A stretch of 64,000 nt of DNA from contig JAIXTM010000008.1 of the NCBI GenBank assembly GCA_027483945.1, positions 1 to 64,000 on the forward strand, given 5' to 3'. This stretch comes from Hyphomicrobiales bacterium (GTDB lineage Bacteria > Pseudomonadota > Alphaproteobacteria > Rhizobiales > Beijerinckiaceae). A program made the position numbers and the translations under genes. Each line of letters starts with the position of its first letter. Positions within the stretch are counted from its first letter, which is position 1. Below the pieces are notes generated by a model. It had not been told where the DNA came from and ran no database searches. It saw nothing but the letters and a program-made list of their open reading frames with translations. Of the stretch, positions 11,289-21,297 are shown one piece after another.

Positions 11289-11753
11289 ATGGCGTTCACG
11301 ATGACCGGCGAGGTCGACCTGCCCGCCGACCGCGAGACGGTCTGGGCCAAGCTCAACGATCCTGACGTGCTGAAAGCGTCGATCCCCGGCTGCCAGGAGC
11401 TGGAGAAGACGTCCGATACGTCCTTCGCCGCCGTCGTGGCGCTGAAGATCGGGCCGGTGAAGGCGACGTTCCGCGGCAAGGTGAACCTCACGGACCTGAA
11501 GCCGCCGGAGGGCTACCGGATCGCGGGGGAGGGCGATGGGGGCGTCGCGGGCTTCGCCAAGGGCGGGGCGGACGTGGCGCTAAGCCCTTCCGAAACCGGC
11601 ACGAAGCTCGCCTACAACGTGGACGCGCAGATCGGCGGGAAGCTGGCGCAGCTGGGCGGACGGCTGATCAACGGCGTCGCCAAGAAGCTCGCGGACGAGT
11701 TCTTTGCCAACTTTGCCAGGGCCGTGTCGGGCGGGACGGCGGACGCAGCCTGA
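11289..11753 (+). CDS. coxG: Carbon monoxide dehydrogenase subunit G (CoxG), SRPBCC family
   Basis: Small lipid/ligand-binding-fold protein of 154 residues. CoxG proteins are linked with molybdenum CO dehydrogenase maturation or membrane attachment. The start MAFTMTGEVDLPADRETVWAKLNDPDVL and the SIPGCQELEK segment are typical of the family. GAGGAGG lies just ahead of ATG 11289, which fixes the start. The protein ends soon after VAKKLADEFFANFARAV and lacks the long charged or hydrophobic tail present in membrane-anchoring CoxG proteins, so membrane anchoring is not evident here. It precedes coxS by 244 bp. Confidence 0.88.
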   Translation: MAFTMTGEVDLPADRETVWAKLNDPDVLKASIPGCQELEKTSDTSFAAVVALKIGPVKATFRGKVNLTDLKPPEGYRIAGEGDGGVAGFAKGGADVALSPSETGTKLAYNVDAQIGGKLAQLGGRLINGVAKKLADEFFANFARAVSGGTADAA

Positions 11754-11997
11754 CGAGCGGTCTTCCGAGCGCGGCATACGCGGCCCGGCTCCACACGGAT
11801 TTGTGCGCCAGCCTCGTCTTTTTGCGGATGCCGCGTGTCGCTTGGCCCGCTTGACCCCCGATTCAGCGGGGTCCAGACTGACTTTCGACCGGTTCCAGAC
11901 TGGGCAGCAGACCCAGCGGCCGGCGGGATGAGCCGCGCGCGGTCCTCATCCCTCAAGGTCCGGCCGAACGGCCGGCGGATGCGAGGAGGAGGCGCCC
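11754..11997 (+). other. Intergenic gap between coxG and coxS
   Basis: No gene is evident. The only feature I can support is the strong coxS ribosome binding site (GAGGAGGAGG just before 11998). A promoter for coxSLM could lie here but I cannot place one with confidence. Confidence 0.4.
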
Positions 11998-12489
<492 letters not shown>

Positions 12490-12556
12490 AGCAGACAGGG
12501 AGGGCCGGCACCGGCCGCGCGGCCGGAAGGACCGGTCCCACACGGGAGGATCGGAC

Positions 12557-14926
12557 ATGGCCGTGACCAGCATCGGCGCGCGGGTGGCGCGCAAGGAAGA
12601 CCATCGGTTCATCACCGGCAAAGGCCAGTATGTGGACGACATCAACCGTCCCGGCCAAGCCCACGCCGTGTTCGTGCGCTCGCCGCACGCCGCCGCCACG
12701 ATCAAGCGGATCGACATCTCCGCCGCCCGCAAGATGCCGGGCGTCGTCGGGGTGCTCACCGGCGAGGATCTGGCCGCCGACAAGATCGGCGGGCTAATCT
12801 GCGGCTGGATGATCCATTCCAAGGACGGTTCGCCGATGAAGGCGGGCGCCCATCCTGCCCTGGCGCAAGGCAAGGTGCGCTATGTCGGCGACCACGTCGC
12901 CGTGGTCATCGCCGAGACGCTGCTGCAGGCCAAGGACGCCGCCGAGGCGGTCGTCGTCGACTACGCCGTGGAGAAGCCGGTGGTGGACGTGGCGTCCGCG
13001 CTGGCCAAGGGCGCGCCGGCCGTCCATGCGGAGGCGCCGGACAACCGCGTCTTCTCCTGGCATCTCGGCGACAAGGCCGCGACGGACGCCGCTTTCGCCA
13101 GGGCGAAGCACGTCACCTCGCTGGACATCGTCAACAACCGGCTCATTCCCAACGCGATGGAGCCGCGGGCGGCGGTCGGCGACTATGACAGCGGCAACGA
13201 CGCGTTCACGCTCTACACGACGAGCCAGAACCCGCACGTGGCGCGGCTCGTCCTGTCCGCCTTCATCGGCGTCGCACCCGAGCACAAGCTGCGGGTCATC
13301 GCGCCCGATGTCGGCGGCGGCTTCGGCTCCAAAATCTTCATCTATGCCGAGGAGACGGTCTGCGTGTGGGCGGCCAAGAAAGTCGGCCGGCCGGTGAAGT
13401 GGACCTCCGACCGCACCGAGGCCTTCCTCTCAGACGCCCATGGCCGCGACCACGTGACCAAGGCCGAGCTCGCCATGGACGAGAACGGCCGGATCCTGGC
13501 GCTGCGGGCCAGCACGAAGGCCAATCTCGGCGCCTATCTCTCCACCTTCGCCTCGTCGGTTCCGACCTATCTCTACGCGCCGCTCCTGTCGGGGCAGTAC
13601 GACATCCCCGCGATCTATGCGGAGGTGGACGGGGTCTACACGCACACCGCGCCGGTGGACGCCTATCGCGGCGCCGGGCGCCCGGAGGCCACTTTCGTGG
13701 TGGAGCGGCTGGTGGAGGTGGCGGCGCGCCAGCTCGGCCAGGACCCGGCGAAGTTCCGCGCGCGCAACTACATCCGCAACTTCCCGCACCAGACGCCGGT
13801 CATCATGGCCTATGACGCCGGCGACTATCATGCCTCGCTGAAGAAGGCGCTGGAGCTCGCCGACTACAAGGGCTTCGCACGCCGCAAGCGGGAGTCCGCC
13901 CGGCGCGGCAAACTCCGCGGTATCGGCTTCTCATCCTATATCGAGGCCTGCGGCATCGCCCCCTCGGCGGCAGTGGGTTCGCTCGGCGCGGGCGTCGGGC
14001 TCTGGGAATCGGCGGAGGTGCGGGTCAATCCGATCGGCACTGTGGAGGTGCTGACCGGCTCCCATAGCCACGGCCAGGGCCACGAGACAACCTTCGCGCA
14101 GCTCGTGTCGGACCGGCTCGGCATCCCGATCGAGAACGTGTCCATCGTCCACGGCGACACCGACAAGGTGCAGATGGGCATGGGCACCTACGGCTCCCGC
14201 TCCGGCGCGGTCGGCATGTCGGCCATCGCCAAGGCGCTCGACAAGGTGATCGCCAAGGGCAGGAAGGTCGCCGCCCACGTGCTGGAGGCCGCAGAGGGCG
14301 ACATCGAGTTCAAGGACGGCAAGTTCACCGTGGCCGGCACAGACCGTTCGGCCGGCTTCGGCGACATCGCTCTCCAGGCCTATATCGCCCACAAGTTCAA
14401 CGGGCAGGAACTGGAGCCGGGCCTGAAGGAGGGGGCGTTCTACGATCCCACCAACTTCACCTTCCCGGCAGGCGTCCATATCTGCGAGCTGGAAGTCGAT
14501 CCGCAGACGGGCGACGTCAGGATCGAGAAATGGACGGCGGTCGACGATTTCGGGGTGATCATCAACCCGCTCATCGTCGAGGGCCAGGTCCATGGCGGCA
14601 TTGCCCAGGGCGTCGGCCAGGCGCTGCACGAGGGCGCGGTCTACGATCCGGTGACCGGCCAGCTCGTGACGGCAAGCTACATGGATTACCGGATGCCCCG
14701 GGCCGAGGACCTGCCGTCCTTCGTGGTGGACACGACGGTGACGCCATGCCCCTCCAACCCGCTCGGCATCAAGGGCTGCGGCGAGGCCGGCGCCATCGCC
14801 GCCCCGGCCGCCGTCGTCAACGCGCTCACCGATGCCGTCGGCCACGAGGACGTGCCGATGCCCGCCACACCTCAGGCCCTCTGGCGCGCCTGCCAGAAGG
14901 CCCCGCGCCTCATGGCCGCCGAGTAA
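12557..14926 (+). CDS. coxL: Molybdenum hydroxylase large subunit, form II CoxL
   Basis: Catalytic molybdopterin subunit, 789 residues. The active-site loop reads AYRGAGR at residues 369-375, the form II signature; true form I CO dehydrogenases have AYxCSFR with a cysteine that holds copper. The cofactor-binding DVGGGFGSK lies at 251-259, and GCGEAGA near the C-terminus holds the general-base glutamate of the xanthine oxidase family. Oxidation of CO by form II enzymes is doubtful, so the substrate here may be another aldehyde, heterocycle or acid. Sits between coxS and coxM with short gaps. Confidence 0.93.
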   Translation: MAVTSIGARVARKEDHRFITGKGQYVDDINRPGQAHAVFVRSPHAAATIKRIDISAARKMPGVVGVLTGEDLAADKIGGLICGWMIHSKDGSPMKAGAHPALAQGKVRYVGDHVAVVIAETLLQAKDAAEAVVVDYAVEKPVVDVASALAKGAPAVHAEAPDNRVFSWHLGDKAATDAAFARAKHVTSLDIVNNRLIPNAMEPRAAVGDYDSGNDAFTLYTTSQNPHVARLVLSAFIGVAPEHKLRVIAPDVGGGFGSKIFIYAEETVCVWAAKKVGRPVKWTSDRTEAFLSDAHGRDHVTKAELAMDENGRILALRASTKANLGAYLSTFASSVPTYLYAPLLSGQYDIPAIYAEVDGVYTHTAPVDAYRGAGRPEATFVVERLVEVAARQLGQDPAKFRARNYIRNFPHQTPVIMAYDAGDYHASLKKALELADYKGFARRKRESARRGKLRGIGFSSYIEACGIAPSAAVGSLGAGVGLWESAEVRVNPIGTVEVLTGSHSHGQGHETTFAQLVSDRLGIPIENVSIVHGDTDKVQMGMGTYGSRSGAVGMSAIAKALDKVIAKGRKVAAHVLEAAEGDIEFKDGKFTVAGTDRSAGFGDIALQAYIAHKFNGQELEPGLKEGAFYDPTNFTFPAGVHICELEVDPQTGDVRIEKWTAVDDFGVIINPLIVEGQVHGGIAQGVGQALHEGAVYDPVTGQLVTASYMDYRMPRAEDLPSFVVDTTVTPCPSNPLGIKGCGEAGAIAAPAAVVNALTDAVGHEDVPMPATPQALWRACQKAPRLMAAE

Positions 14927-14939
14927 GGAGGACCCGACG

Positions 14940-15743
14940 ATGTATGCATTCGAGTTCCATCGCCCGACCAGCCTGCGGCAGGCCGCGAACCTCCTCGCCA
15001 AGGCCGAGGACGGCCGTGTCCTCGCCGGCGGCCAGTCCCTGCTGCCGATGATGAAGCTGCGCCTGGCCTCGCCTGGCACGGTCATCGACCTCGGCGGCGT
15101 GCCCGGCATGACCGGCATCGAGCGCAAGGGTCGCAGCCTTGTCATCGGCGCCATGACGCGCCATGCCGAGGTTGAGAATTCGCCGGTGGTGAAGGAGGCG
15201 ATCCCCGCGCTCGCGCATCTGGTGTCCGTGCTCGGCGACCCGGCGGTGCGCAATCGCGGGACGATCGGCGGCTCGCTCGCCAACAACGACCCCTCCGCGG
15301 ATTACCCGGCGGCATGCCTCGCGCTGGGGGCGACCATCGTCACCAACCGGCGGCGGATCGCGGCAGACGAGTTCTTCCAGGGCGTGTTCACCACGGCGCT
15401 GGAAGAGGGCGAGATCATCGTCAAGGTCTCGTTTCCCGTCCCGTCCCGGGCGGGATACGAGAAGTTCCGCCATCCAGCCTCGCGCTTTGCCCTCGCGGGC
15501 GTCTTCGTCGCCAAGCGCGGCGGCGAGGTACGGGTGGCGGTGACGGGCGCCGGCGATAGCGGCGTCTTCCGCTGGGAGGCGGCGGAGACGGCGCTGCAGG
15601 GCCGTTTCGTACCGAAATCCCTCGATGGCCTCAAACCGTCCACCGACGGCATGAACAGCGACATCCATGCGGACGCGGCCTATCGCGCCCATCTCGTCGC
15701 CGTCATGGCGCGGCGCGCGGTCGAGAAGGCGTTGCGGCGCTAG
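14940..15743 (+). CDS. coxM: Molybdenum hydroxylase FAD-binding medium subunit
   Basis: Flavoprotein subunit, 267 residues, that passes electrons from the [2Fe-2S] clusters to an acceptor. FAD contacts are visible as LAGGQSLLPMMKLRLASP near residue 32 and TIGGSLANNDPSADYPA near residue 107. TAAGGAGGACCC just before ATG 14940 sets the start, 13 bp after the coxL stop. Length is slightly short of the usual 285-290, with the C-terminal domain ending at VEKALRR. Completes the S-L-M enzyme. Confidence 0.94.
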   Translation: MYAFEFHRPTSLRQAANLLAKAEDGRVLAGGQSLLPMMKLRLASPGTVIDLGGVPGMTGIERKGRSLVIGAMTRHAEVENSPVVKEAIPALAHLVSVLGDPAVRNRGTIGGSLANNDPSADYPAACLALGATIVTNRRRIAADEFFQGVFTTALEEGEIIVKVSFPVPSRAGYEKFRHPASRFALAGVFVAKRGGEVRVAVTGAGDSGVFRWEAAETALQGRFVPKSLDGLKPSTDGMNSDIHADAAYRAHLVAVMARRAVEKALRR

Positions 15744-15786
15744 GCGGGAGGCCGCACAACGGCCACCCGCAGCGCCGGCACAGGGC

Positions 15787-16731
15787 ATGATGGCAAGCGA
15801 TCTGACACCGCTTCCTCGCACCGTCGATGAAACGCTCTCGCTCCTGACCGGCGCCGACTATGTCGCCGACCGGCCGATCGCGACCGTGCTTCACCTGGCG
15901 CTGCGCATGGGCCGGCCGCTGTTTCTGGAAGGGGAGGCGGGGGTCGGCAAGACCGAGATCGCCAAGGTCGTCGCCCGGGCGCTGGGGCGGCGGCTGATCC
16001 GGCTGCAATGCTACGAGGGGCTCGACGTCGCCTCGGCGGTCTATGAATGGAACTATGCCGGGCAGATGATGGCGATCCGGCTGGCGGAAGCGTCGGGCGA
16101 GGCCGACCGGGCGCGGATGGAGGGCGACGTGTTCTCGCCCCGCCACCTCATCCGCCGGCCAATCCTCCAGGCTCTCGAGTCCGACCCGTCCGGTCCCGCC
16201 GTGCTGCTGGTCGACGAACTCGACCGCGCGGACGAGGCTTTCGAGGCGTTCCTGCTGGAAGTGCTCTCCGATTTCCAGGTGACGATCCCGGAACTCGGCA
16301 CGATCCGCGCCGAGACGCCGCCCATCGTCATCGTGACCTCCAACCGAACGCGCGAGATCCACGACGCGCTGAAGCGCCGCTGCCTCTATCACTGGCTGGA
16401 TTATCCCGACGCGGCGCGGGAGCTGGCGATCCTGAAGGCCCGGCGGCCGGATGCACCGGCGCGGCTCTCGGCGCAGATCGTCGCCTTCGTGCAGGCACTG
16501 CGGAAGGAGGACCTGTTCAAGGCGCCCGGCGTCGCCGAGACGCTGGACTGGGCGACCGCTTTGGTCGAGCTGGACGCCGTCGCCCTCGATCCCGCCATCG
16601 TCACGGACACGCTCGGCGTCCTGCTCAAGTACCAGGACGACATCCAGCGCATCCAGGGTTCGCTGGCGCAGTCGCTGATCGACGAAGCCAAGCGCGCGGC
16701 CAAGGACGGTCCGGGAGACCGGCGGCGTTGA
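15787..16731 (+). CDS. coxD: MoxR-family AAA+ ATPase CoxD
   Basis: Chaperone-like AAA+ ATPase that, in studied CO-oxidising bacteria, helps insert sulfur or metal into the active site of the large subunit. The 314-residue product has Walker A GEAGVGKTE, Walker B VLLVDELDRAD, and sensor I IVIVTSNRTREI. Two adjacent ATG codons (15787, 15790) are possible starts. The stop shares bases with the TTG start of coxE (TTGA), which suggests coupled translation. Pairing of a MoxR ATPase with a VWA protein directly downstream is the standard arrangement. Confidence 0.93.
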   Translation: MMASDLTPLPRTVDETLSLLTGADYVADRPIATVLHLALRMGRPLFLEGEAGVGKTEIAKVVARALGRRLIRLQCYEGLDVASAVYEWNYAGQMMAIRLAEASGEADRARMEGDVFSPRHLIRRPILQALESDPSGPAVLLVDELDRADEAFEAFLLEVLSDFQVTIPELGTIRAETPPIVIVTSNRTREIHDALKRRCLYHWLDYPDAARELAILKARRPDAPARLSAQIVAFVQALRKEDLFKAPGVAETLDWATALVELDAVALDPAIVTDTLGVLLKYQDDIQRIQGSLAQSLIDEAKRAAKDGPGDRRR

Positions 16732-17972
16732 GCGGGGAACTGGCCGCCAACGTCACCCATTTCGCCCGCGCCCTGCGCAAGGCGGGCCTCCCCGTGGGGC
16801 CGGGCCGGACGTTGGACGCGGTCGCGGCGCTGGCGGAGGGCGTCGGAGGGCGCGAGGACTTTTACTGGACGCTCCACGCGCTGTTCGTCAGCCGCCGCGA
16901 GCACTCCGTCGTGTTCGACCAGGCCTTCCACCTGTTCTGGCGCAAGCGCGGTCTCATCGAGAAGCTGATTGCGACGCTCTCGCCAACCGCGCCCGCGACG
17001 CGGGACGACCGCAAGCCGGAGGCCGCGGCCCTGCGGGTCGCCGAGGCGCTCGGCACCAGCCAGCCGATCCCGCCGCGGGAGGAGGATCCCGGCGAGACGC
17101 TCTCGGCGCGGCTCACCGTCTCCGACCGGGAGGTGCTGCAGGCCAAGGACTTCGCGCAGATGAGCGCGGAGGAGATCGCTGCCGCCAAGGCGCTGATCGC
17201 TCGTCTCGTCCTGCCGGACGACCGGGTGGCCACGCGGCGCTTCCGGCCGGACGCGCGCGGTGCCCGGATCGACATGCGCCGCCTGATGCGCGCCTCGCTG
17301 CGCACCGGCGGCCACGTCGTCGCCCTACCGCGACGCGCGCAGGCGGCGCGCCATCCGCCGGTCGTCGCGCTGGTCGACATTTCGGGGTCGATGGCGGAGT
17401 ACAGCCGTCTGTTCCTGCATTTCCTGCACGCCCTCACGGCGCGGCGCGACGTGAAATCATTCGTCTTCGCGACGCGCCTGACGCCGATCACGCGGGATCT
17501 CAAGGCGCGGGACCCGGACGAGGCCCTGGCGCGCGCCGGACGGCACGCGGCGGACTGGGAGGGCGGGACGCGCATCTCGCAGGCGCTGCATCTCTTCAAC
17601 CGGCGCTGGCTGCGCCGTGTCGGCCATGGCGGGCCGATCGTGCTCCTGTTCACGGACGGGCTGGAGCGCGACCCGCCCGAGCGGCTGGCGGCGGAGGTGG
17701 CGCGGCTTCGACGCTCGTGCCGCCGGCTCGTCTGGCTCAACCCGCTCCTGCGCTATGACGGGTTCGAGCCGAGGGCGGCGGGCATCCGGGCCATGCTGCC
17801 GGAGGTCGACGATTTCCGGCCGATACACAACCTCTCGTCCATGGCGTCGCTCTGCGCCGCCTTGGGCCCGCCGACCGTGCAAGGCGCGCGCGGCACAGGG
17901 GGCCGCCATGCGGGCGGCGCGCTTGTCACCGCCCGGAAGGGGCGCAGACTGGAGGTTGCAGGTCATGGCTGA
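16728..17972 (+). CDS. coxE: VWA-domain protein CoxE
   Basis: Partner of the MoxR ATPase in maturation of the molybdenum enzyme, 414 residues. The C-terminal von Willebrand A domain has an intact metal-adhesion motif DISGSMAEYS, followed by FVFATRLTPITRDL, GTRISQAL and LLFTDGLERD. The N-terminal half is helical, as in other CoxE proteins. I set the start at TTG 16728, which overlaps the coxD stop; no ATG or GTG lies at a family-consistent place nearby. The 3' end overlaps the next gene by 8 bp. Confidence 0.87.
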   Translation: MSGELAANVTHFARALRKAGLPVGPGRTLDAVAALAEGVGGREDFYWTLHALFVSRREHSVVFDQAFHLFWRKRGLIEKLIATLSPTAPATRDDRKPEAAALRVAEALGTSQPIPPREEDPGETLSARLTVSDREVLQAKDFAQMSAEEIAAAKALIARLVLPDDRVATRRFRPDARGARIDMRRLMRASLRTGGHVVALPRRAQAARHPPVVALVDISGSMAEYSRLFLHFLHALTARRDVKSFVFATRLTPITRDLKARDPDEALARAGRHAADWEGGTRISQALHLFNRRWLRRVGHGGPIVLLFTDGLERDPPERLAAEVARLRRSCRRLVWLNPLLRYDGFEPRAAGIRAMLPEVDDFRPIHNLSSMASLCAALGPPTVQGARGTGGRHAGGALVTARKGRRLEVAGHG

Positions 17973-18306
17973 GGAACCCGCGATGGCGGCCAGCGAAGAC
18001 GACATCCTCTCCCGCGCTGAAGCCTGGAGCCGCGAGGGCCGCAAGGTCGCGATCGCCACTGTGATCGAGACCTGGGGCTCGGCGCCCCGTCCGGTCGGCA
18101 GCCATCTCATCATCGACGAGGAGGGCAACTTCCTCGGCTCGGTCTCCGGCGGCTGCGTCGAGGGCGCGGTTGTGACCGACGCGCTCGATGTCATCGCAAC
18201 CGGCCAGCCGCGCACGCTCGCCTTCGGCGTCGCCGACGAGACCGCATGGCAGGCCGGCCTCTCCTGCGGCGGACAGATCCGCATCTATGTCGAACCGGTG
18301 ACCTGA
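17965..18306 (+). CDS. XdhC/CoxI family protein, N-terminal domain only
   Basis: Short 113-residue XdhC-type protein, used to load or sulfurate the molybdenum cofactor for the hydroxylase. Visible motifs are VIETWGSAPRPVGSHLII, GSVSGGCVEGAVV and GLSCGGQIRIYVEP, with the paired conserved cysteines. The C-terminal Rossmann domain is missing here and is found as a separate gene at 18948, after an unrelated lysE-type gene. ATG 17965 overlaps the coxE end; another ATG at 17983 is possible. Confidence 0.88.
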   Translation: MAEEPAMAASEDDILSRAEAWSREGRKVAIATVIETWGSAPRPVGSHLIIDEEGNFLGSVSGGCVEGAVVTDALDVIATGQPRTLAFGVADETAWQAGLSCGGQIRIYVEPVT

Positions 18307-18316
18307 GGGAGCCGCC

Positions 18317-18943
18317 ATGCCGCCCGTCGAGACCCTCATCGCCTTCGCCGTGGCCACGGCGGTCTTCGCCTACATTCCCGGGCCGGCTTTGCTCTACACG
18401 GCGGCGCAGACGCTGGCGCGCGGGCGGCAGGCTGGCTTCATGGCGGCGCTCGGCATCCATGTGGGCTGCTACGTCCATGTGCTGGCGGCGACGTTCGGGC
18501 TCTCGGCCATCTTCCGGCACGTGCCCGAGGCGTATCTGGCGCTGAAGATCGCGGGCGCGCTCTATCTCGTCTGGCTCGGTATCGGGCTGCTGCGGGCCGG
18601 GCCCGAGGCGGGGCTGCCCAAAGTGGCGATGAAGTCGCCGCGCCGGGCCTTCATGGAGAGCATCGCGGTGGAGGTGCTGAACCCGAAAGTGGCGCTGTTC
18701 TTCGTGGCCTTCCTGCCGCAATTCGTCGATCCGGCGGCGAGCCTGCCGGTATGGGCGCAGTTCCTGGTCCTCGGCACGATCGTCAACCTCGCCTTCTCCT
18801 CGGCGGATATCGTCACCGTCATCGCAGCCTCGGCCATGGTGCGCCGGCTCGGCCGGTCGGAGCGCGCCATCGGGTTCGTGAAGAAGATCGGCGGCGGCGT
18901 CATGATCGCGCTCGGCGTCCGGCTCGCCGCCGACAGGACGTGA
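18317..18943 (+). CDS. LysE/RhtB-family exporter
   Basis: Predicted inner-membrane amino-acid or metabolite exporter, 208 residues, with five or six hydrophobic segments. The start region TAVFAYIPGPALLYTAAQTLARGRQAG corresponds to the family signature with the GP pair, and NPKVALFFVAFLPQFV is the second signature. It stands between the two XdhC halves with gaps of 10 and 4 bp, so it must be co-transcribed with the cofactor maturation genes. Whether it exports a product of the hydroxylase is speculation. Confidence 0.88.
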   Translation: MPPVETLIAFAVATAVFAYIPGPALLYTAAQTLARGRQAGFMAALGIHVGCYVHVLAATFGLSAIFRHVPEAYLALKIAGALYLVWLGIGLLRAGPEAGLPKVAMKSPRRAFMESIAVEVLNPKVALFFVAFLPQFVDPAASLPVWAQFLVLGTIVNLAFSSADIVTVIAASAMVRRLGRSERAIGFVKKIGGGVMIALGVRLAADRT

Positions 18944-18947
18944 GGCG

Positions 18948-19646
18948 ATGAAGCTCTCCGTCCTCGCCGCCCTCAATGCCGAGCGCGCCGCGCGGCGGAG
19001 CGCGGTCCTGGTGACGGAATTGGCCTCCGGCCGCCAGCGATTGGTCAAGGCCGCGGAGATCGAGGCTGACCCTCTCGGCCAAGCCATCGGAGCGCAGATG
19101 GCGCAGCGCAAGTCCGGGATCGTCAGCGAGGGGGGGCGCGACTATTTCCTCTCCGTCGCGGTGCCGCCGGTCAAAGCGGTGGCGATCGGGGCCGTCCATA
19201 TCTCACAGGCTCTGGCGCCGATGGCGAAGCTCGCCGGCATCGATCTCACCGTCGTCGATCCGCGCACGGCCTTCGCGTCAAAGGCACGGTTCCCGGATGT
19301 GACGGTGATCGCCGAATGGCCGGACCTCGCCCTGCCGCGGCTGAAACTCGACGCGCATACCGCGCTCATCGCGCTGACCCACGATCCCAAGATCGACGAC
19401 CCTGCCATCGCGGCGGGGCTGAAGGCGGGGTGCTTCTATGTGGGTGCGCTCGGCTCGCGCAAGACCCATGGCAAGCGGGTGGAGCGGCTGCGCGACGCCG
19501 GGTTCGGGGAAGCCGAGATCGGCCGCATCCGCGCGCCCATCGGGCTCGATATCGGGGCGGTATCGCCGCCGGAAATCGCGGTCTCGATCCTCGCCGAGAT
19601 CATCGAGGCGCAGCACAGGAAGCCGCCAAGGCGGGAGACGACGTGA
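18948..19646 (+). CDS. XdhC family protein, C-terminal Rossmann domain
   Basis: 232-residue XdhC-type protein matching the C-terminal half of full-length XdhC. The FAD/NAD-like binding segment reads VAIGAVHISQALAPMAKLAGIDLTVVDPR, and later GCFYVGALGSRKTHGKRVERL with PIGLDIGAVSPPEIAVSILAEI, which are family signatures. It likely works with the N-terminal protein at 17965. Its TGA overlaps the GTG start of the next gene, so translation is coupled to the molybdopterin-binding protein. Confidence 0.9.
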   Translation: MKLSVLAALNAERAARRSAVLVTELASGRQRLVKAAEIEADPLGQAIGAQMAQRKSGIVSEGGRDYFLSVAVPPVKAVAIGAVHISQALAPMAKLAGIDLTVVDPRTAFASKARFPDVTVIAEWPDLALPRLKLDAHTALIALTHDPKIDDPAIAAGLKAGCFYVGALGSRKTHGKRVERLRDAGFGEAEIGRIRAPIGLDIGAVSPPEIAVSILAEIIEAQHRKPPRRETT

Positions 19647-20641
19647 GGTTCGCCGTGCTCCCTCTGCGCGAGGCGGCCGGTGCCATCGTGGCCCATACGG
19701 TCCGCGCCGGCACCCACGTCGTGAAGAAGGGCACGCCGGTGACGGCCGAGCTCGTCGATACGCTGGCCGGGGCAGGGCTCTCCGACATCCTCGTCGCGGC
19801 GCTCGATCCCTGTGACGTGGGCGAGGACGAGGCGGCGCGGCGGCTCGCGCAGGCGGTGGCCGGGCCGGGCCTTCGGCTCGACCGCGCCTTTACCGGGCGC
19901 TGCAATCTTTTCGCCGAGGCGGACGGTGTCCTCCTGGTCGATGCCGAGGCGGTCCGGCGCATCAACGGCATCGACGAGGCGGTGACGCTGGCGACACTTC
20001 CCGCCTTTGCCGCCCTCGAGGCCGGGACCATGGCCGCGACGGTGAAGATCATCCCCTATGCGGTGCCCGGCGCGACGCTGGACCTCGCGCTTGCCGCCGC
20101 GCACGGCGCGTTGCGGCTCGCGCCCTATGCAGGGCTCAAGGCCGCCTATATCGCGACGACGACCGATGCGCTGAAGCCAAGCGTGCGCGCCAAGACGCGG
20201 GAGGTCACGCTGGCGCGGCTGAAGGCGGCCGGTGCGACCCTCGCCGCCGAAGCGGAGGTGCCGCACGAGACGGGCGCGCTGTCGGCCGCTTTGGGAAGCC
20301 TGCCGGCGGGCATCGACCTCGTCATCGTCTTCGGCGCCTCGGCCATCGCCGACCGGCAGGACATCGTGCCCGCCGCCTTGGTCGAGGCGGGCGGGACGAT
20401 CGAGCGGCTCGGCATGCCGGTCGACCCGGGCAACCTGATGCTGCTGGGGACGCTTGGCGGGCGGCCGGTCGTCGGCGCGCCGGGCTGCGCCCGCTCGCCC
20501 AAGGAGAACGGGTTCGATTGGGTGCTGCGGCGCCTCTGCGCGCGGCTCCCCGTCACGGGCGCGGATATCGAGGCGATGGGCGTCGGCGGGCTTTTGATGG
20601 AAATCAGGAGCCGTCCCCAGCCGCGGGAGGGCAGCGCTTGA
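19643..20641 (+). CDS. Molybdopterin-binding protein (MoCF/MoeA-like)
   Basis: 332-residue protein with a C-terminal molybdopterin-binding fold (IDLVIVFGASAIADRQDIVPAAL, then GMPVDPGNLMLLGTLGGRPVVGAPGCARSPKENGFD). Likely prepares or modifies the cofactor for the CoxL-type enzyme. GTG at 19643 overlaps the XdhC stop. Related proteins are often one polypeptide with a nucleotidyltransferase domain; here the frame ends at 20641 and the MobA-like domain starts in the -1 frame at 20638. This is either a natural split or a frameshift. Confidence 0.82.
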   Translation: MRFAVLPLREAAGAIVAHTVRAGTHVVKKGTPVTAELVDTLAGAGLSDILVAALDPCDVGEDEAARRLAQAVAGPGLRLDRAFTGRCNLFAEADGVLLVDAEAVRRINGIDEAVTLATLPAFAALEAGTMAATVKIIPYAVPGATLDLALAAAHGALRLAPYAGLKAAYIATTTDALKPSVRAKTREVTLARLKAAGATLAAEAEVPHETGALSAALGSLPAGIDLVIVFGASAIADRQDIVPAALVEAGGTIERLGMPVDPGNLMLLGTLGGRPVVGAPGCARSPKENGFDWVLRRLCARLPVTGADIEAMGVGGLLMEIRSRPQPREGSA

Positions 20642-21234
20642 GCGTGCCCGCTCGGGTAGGAGCCTTGATCCTGGCTGCCGGCCGATCCGGGCGCATGGGT
20701 CGGGACAAGCTCGTCATGTCCGTGAAGGGCGTGCCGCTGGTGCGCCGGGTCGCGCAGGCGGTGCTCGCTTCCCGTGCCGATCCGGTCCTTGTCGTCACCG
20801 GTCCGGACGGGGAAGCCGTGCGCGCGGCGCTCGACAGGATGCCGCTCGGCTATTGCATCAATGCGGATTCCGAGGCCGGGCTCGGAGCGAGCCTCGCGGC
20901 CGGGATCGCTGCTGCCGATCCCGATCTCGACGGGCTCCTTGTCTGCCTCGGGGACATGCCGGAGGTGAAGCCGGCGACGCTGGATGCGCTGATCGCGGCC
21001 TTCGACGGCGAAGCGGCCGCCATCGTCCCCGTCCATGAAGGGCGGTGGGGCAATCCGGTTCTCCTGTCGCGGCGGCTCTGGCCAGAGCTTACAGCGCTGT
21101 CCGGCGACGAGGGGGCGCGACGGGTTCTCAAGAGGCGGACGGACCTGCGCGAGGTGCCGGTCGACGATCCGGGAATCCATCTCGACCTCGACACGCCGGA
21201 GGCGGCGGCGGCTTACGAAGCGAAGCGGGACTGA
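20638..21234 (+). CDS. MobA-like nucleotidyltransferase for molybdenum cofactor
   Basis: 198-residue NTP transferase of the MobA/MocA group, which would make the cytosine dinucleotide form of the molybdenum cofactor used by xanthine-oxidase-family enzymes. The nucleotide loop reads LILAAGRSGRMGRDKL, with GDMP at the metal site and HEGRWGNPVLL in the catalytic half. I chose TTG 20638, preceded by GGAGGG and overlapping the upstream stop; a GTG at 20644 is also possible. See the upstream entry for the split from the molybdopterin-binding domain. Confidence 0.85.
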   Translation: MSVPARVGALILAAGRSGRMGRDKLVMSVKGVPLVRRVAQAVLASRADPVLVVTGPDGEAVRAALDRMPLGYCINADSEAGLGASLAAGIAAADPDLDGLLVCLGDMPEVKPATLDALIAAFDGEAAAIVPVHEGRWGNPVLLSRRLWPELTALSGDEGARRVLKRRTDLREVPVDDPGIHLDLDTPEAAAAYEAKRD

Positions 21235-21297
21235 CCGCTTTACGAAGCGGCGGTGCGCCCTACATCGCCGGTTCCTGAACGGCGGGAGCGGGGTTTC

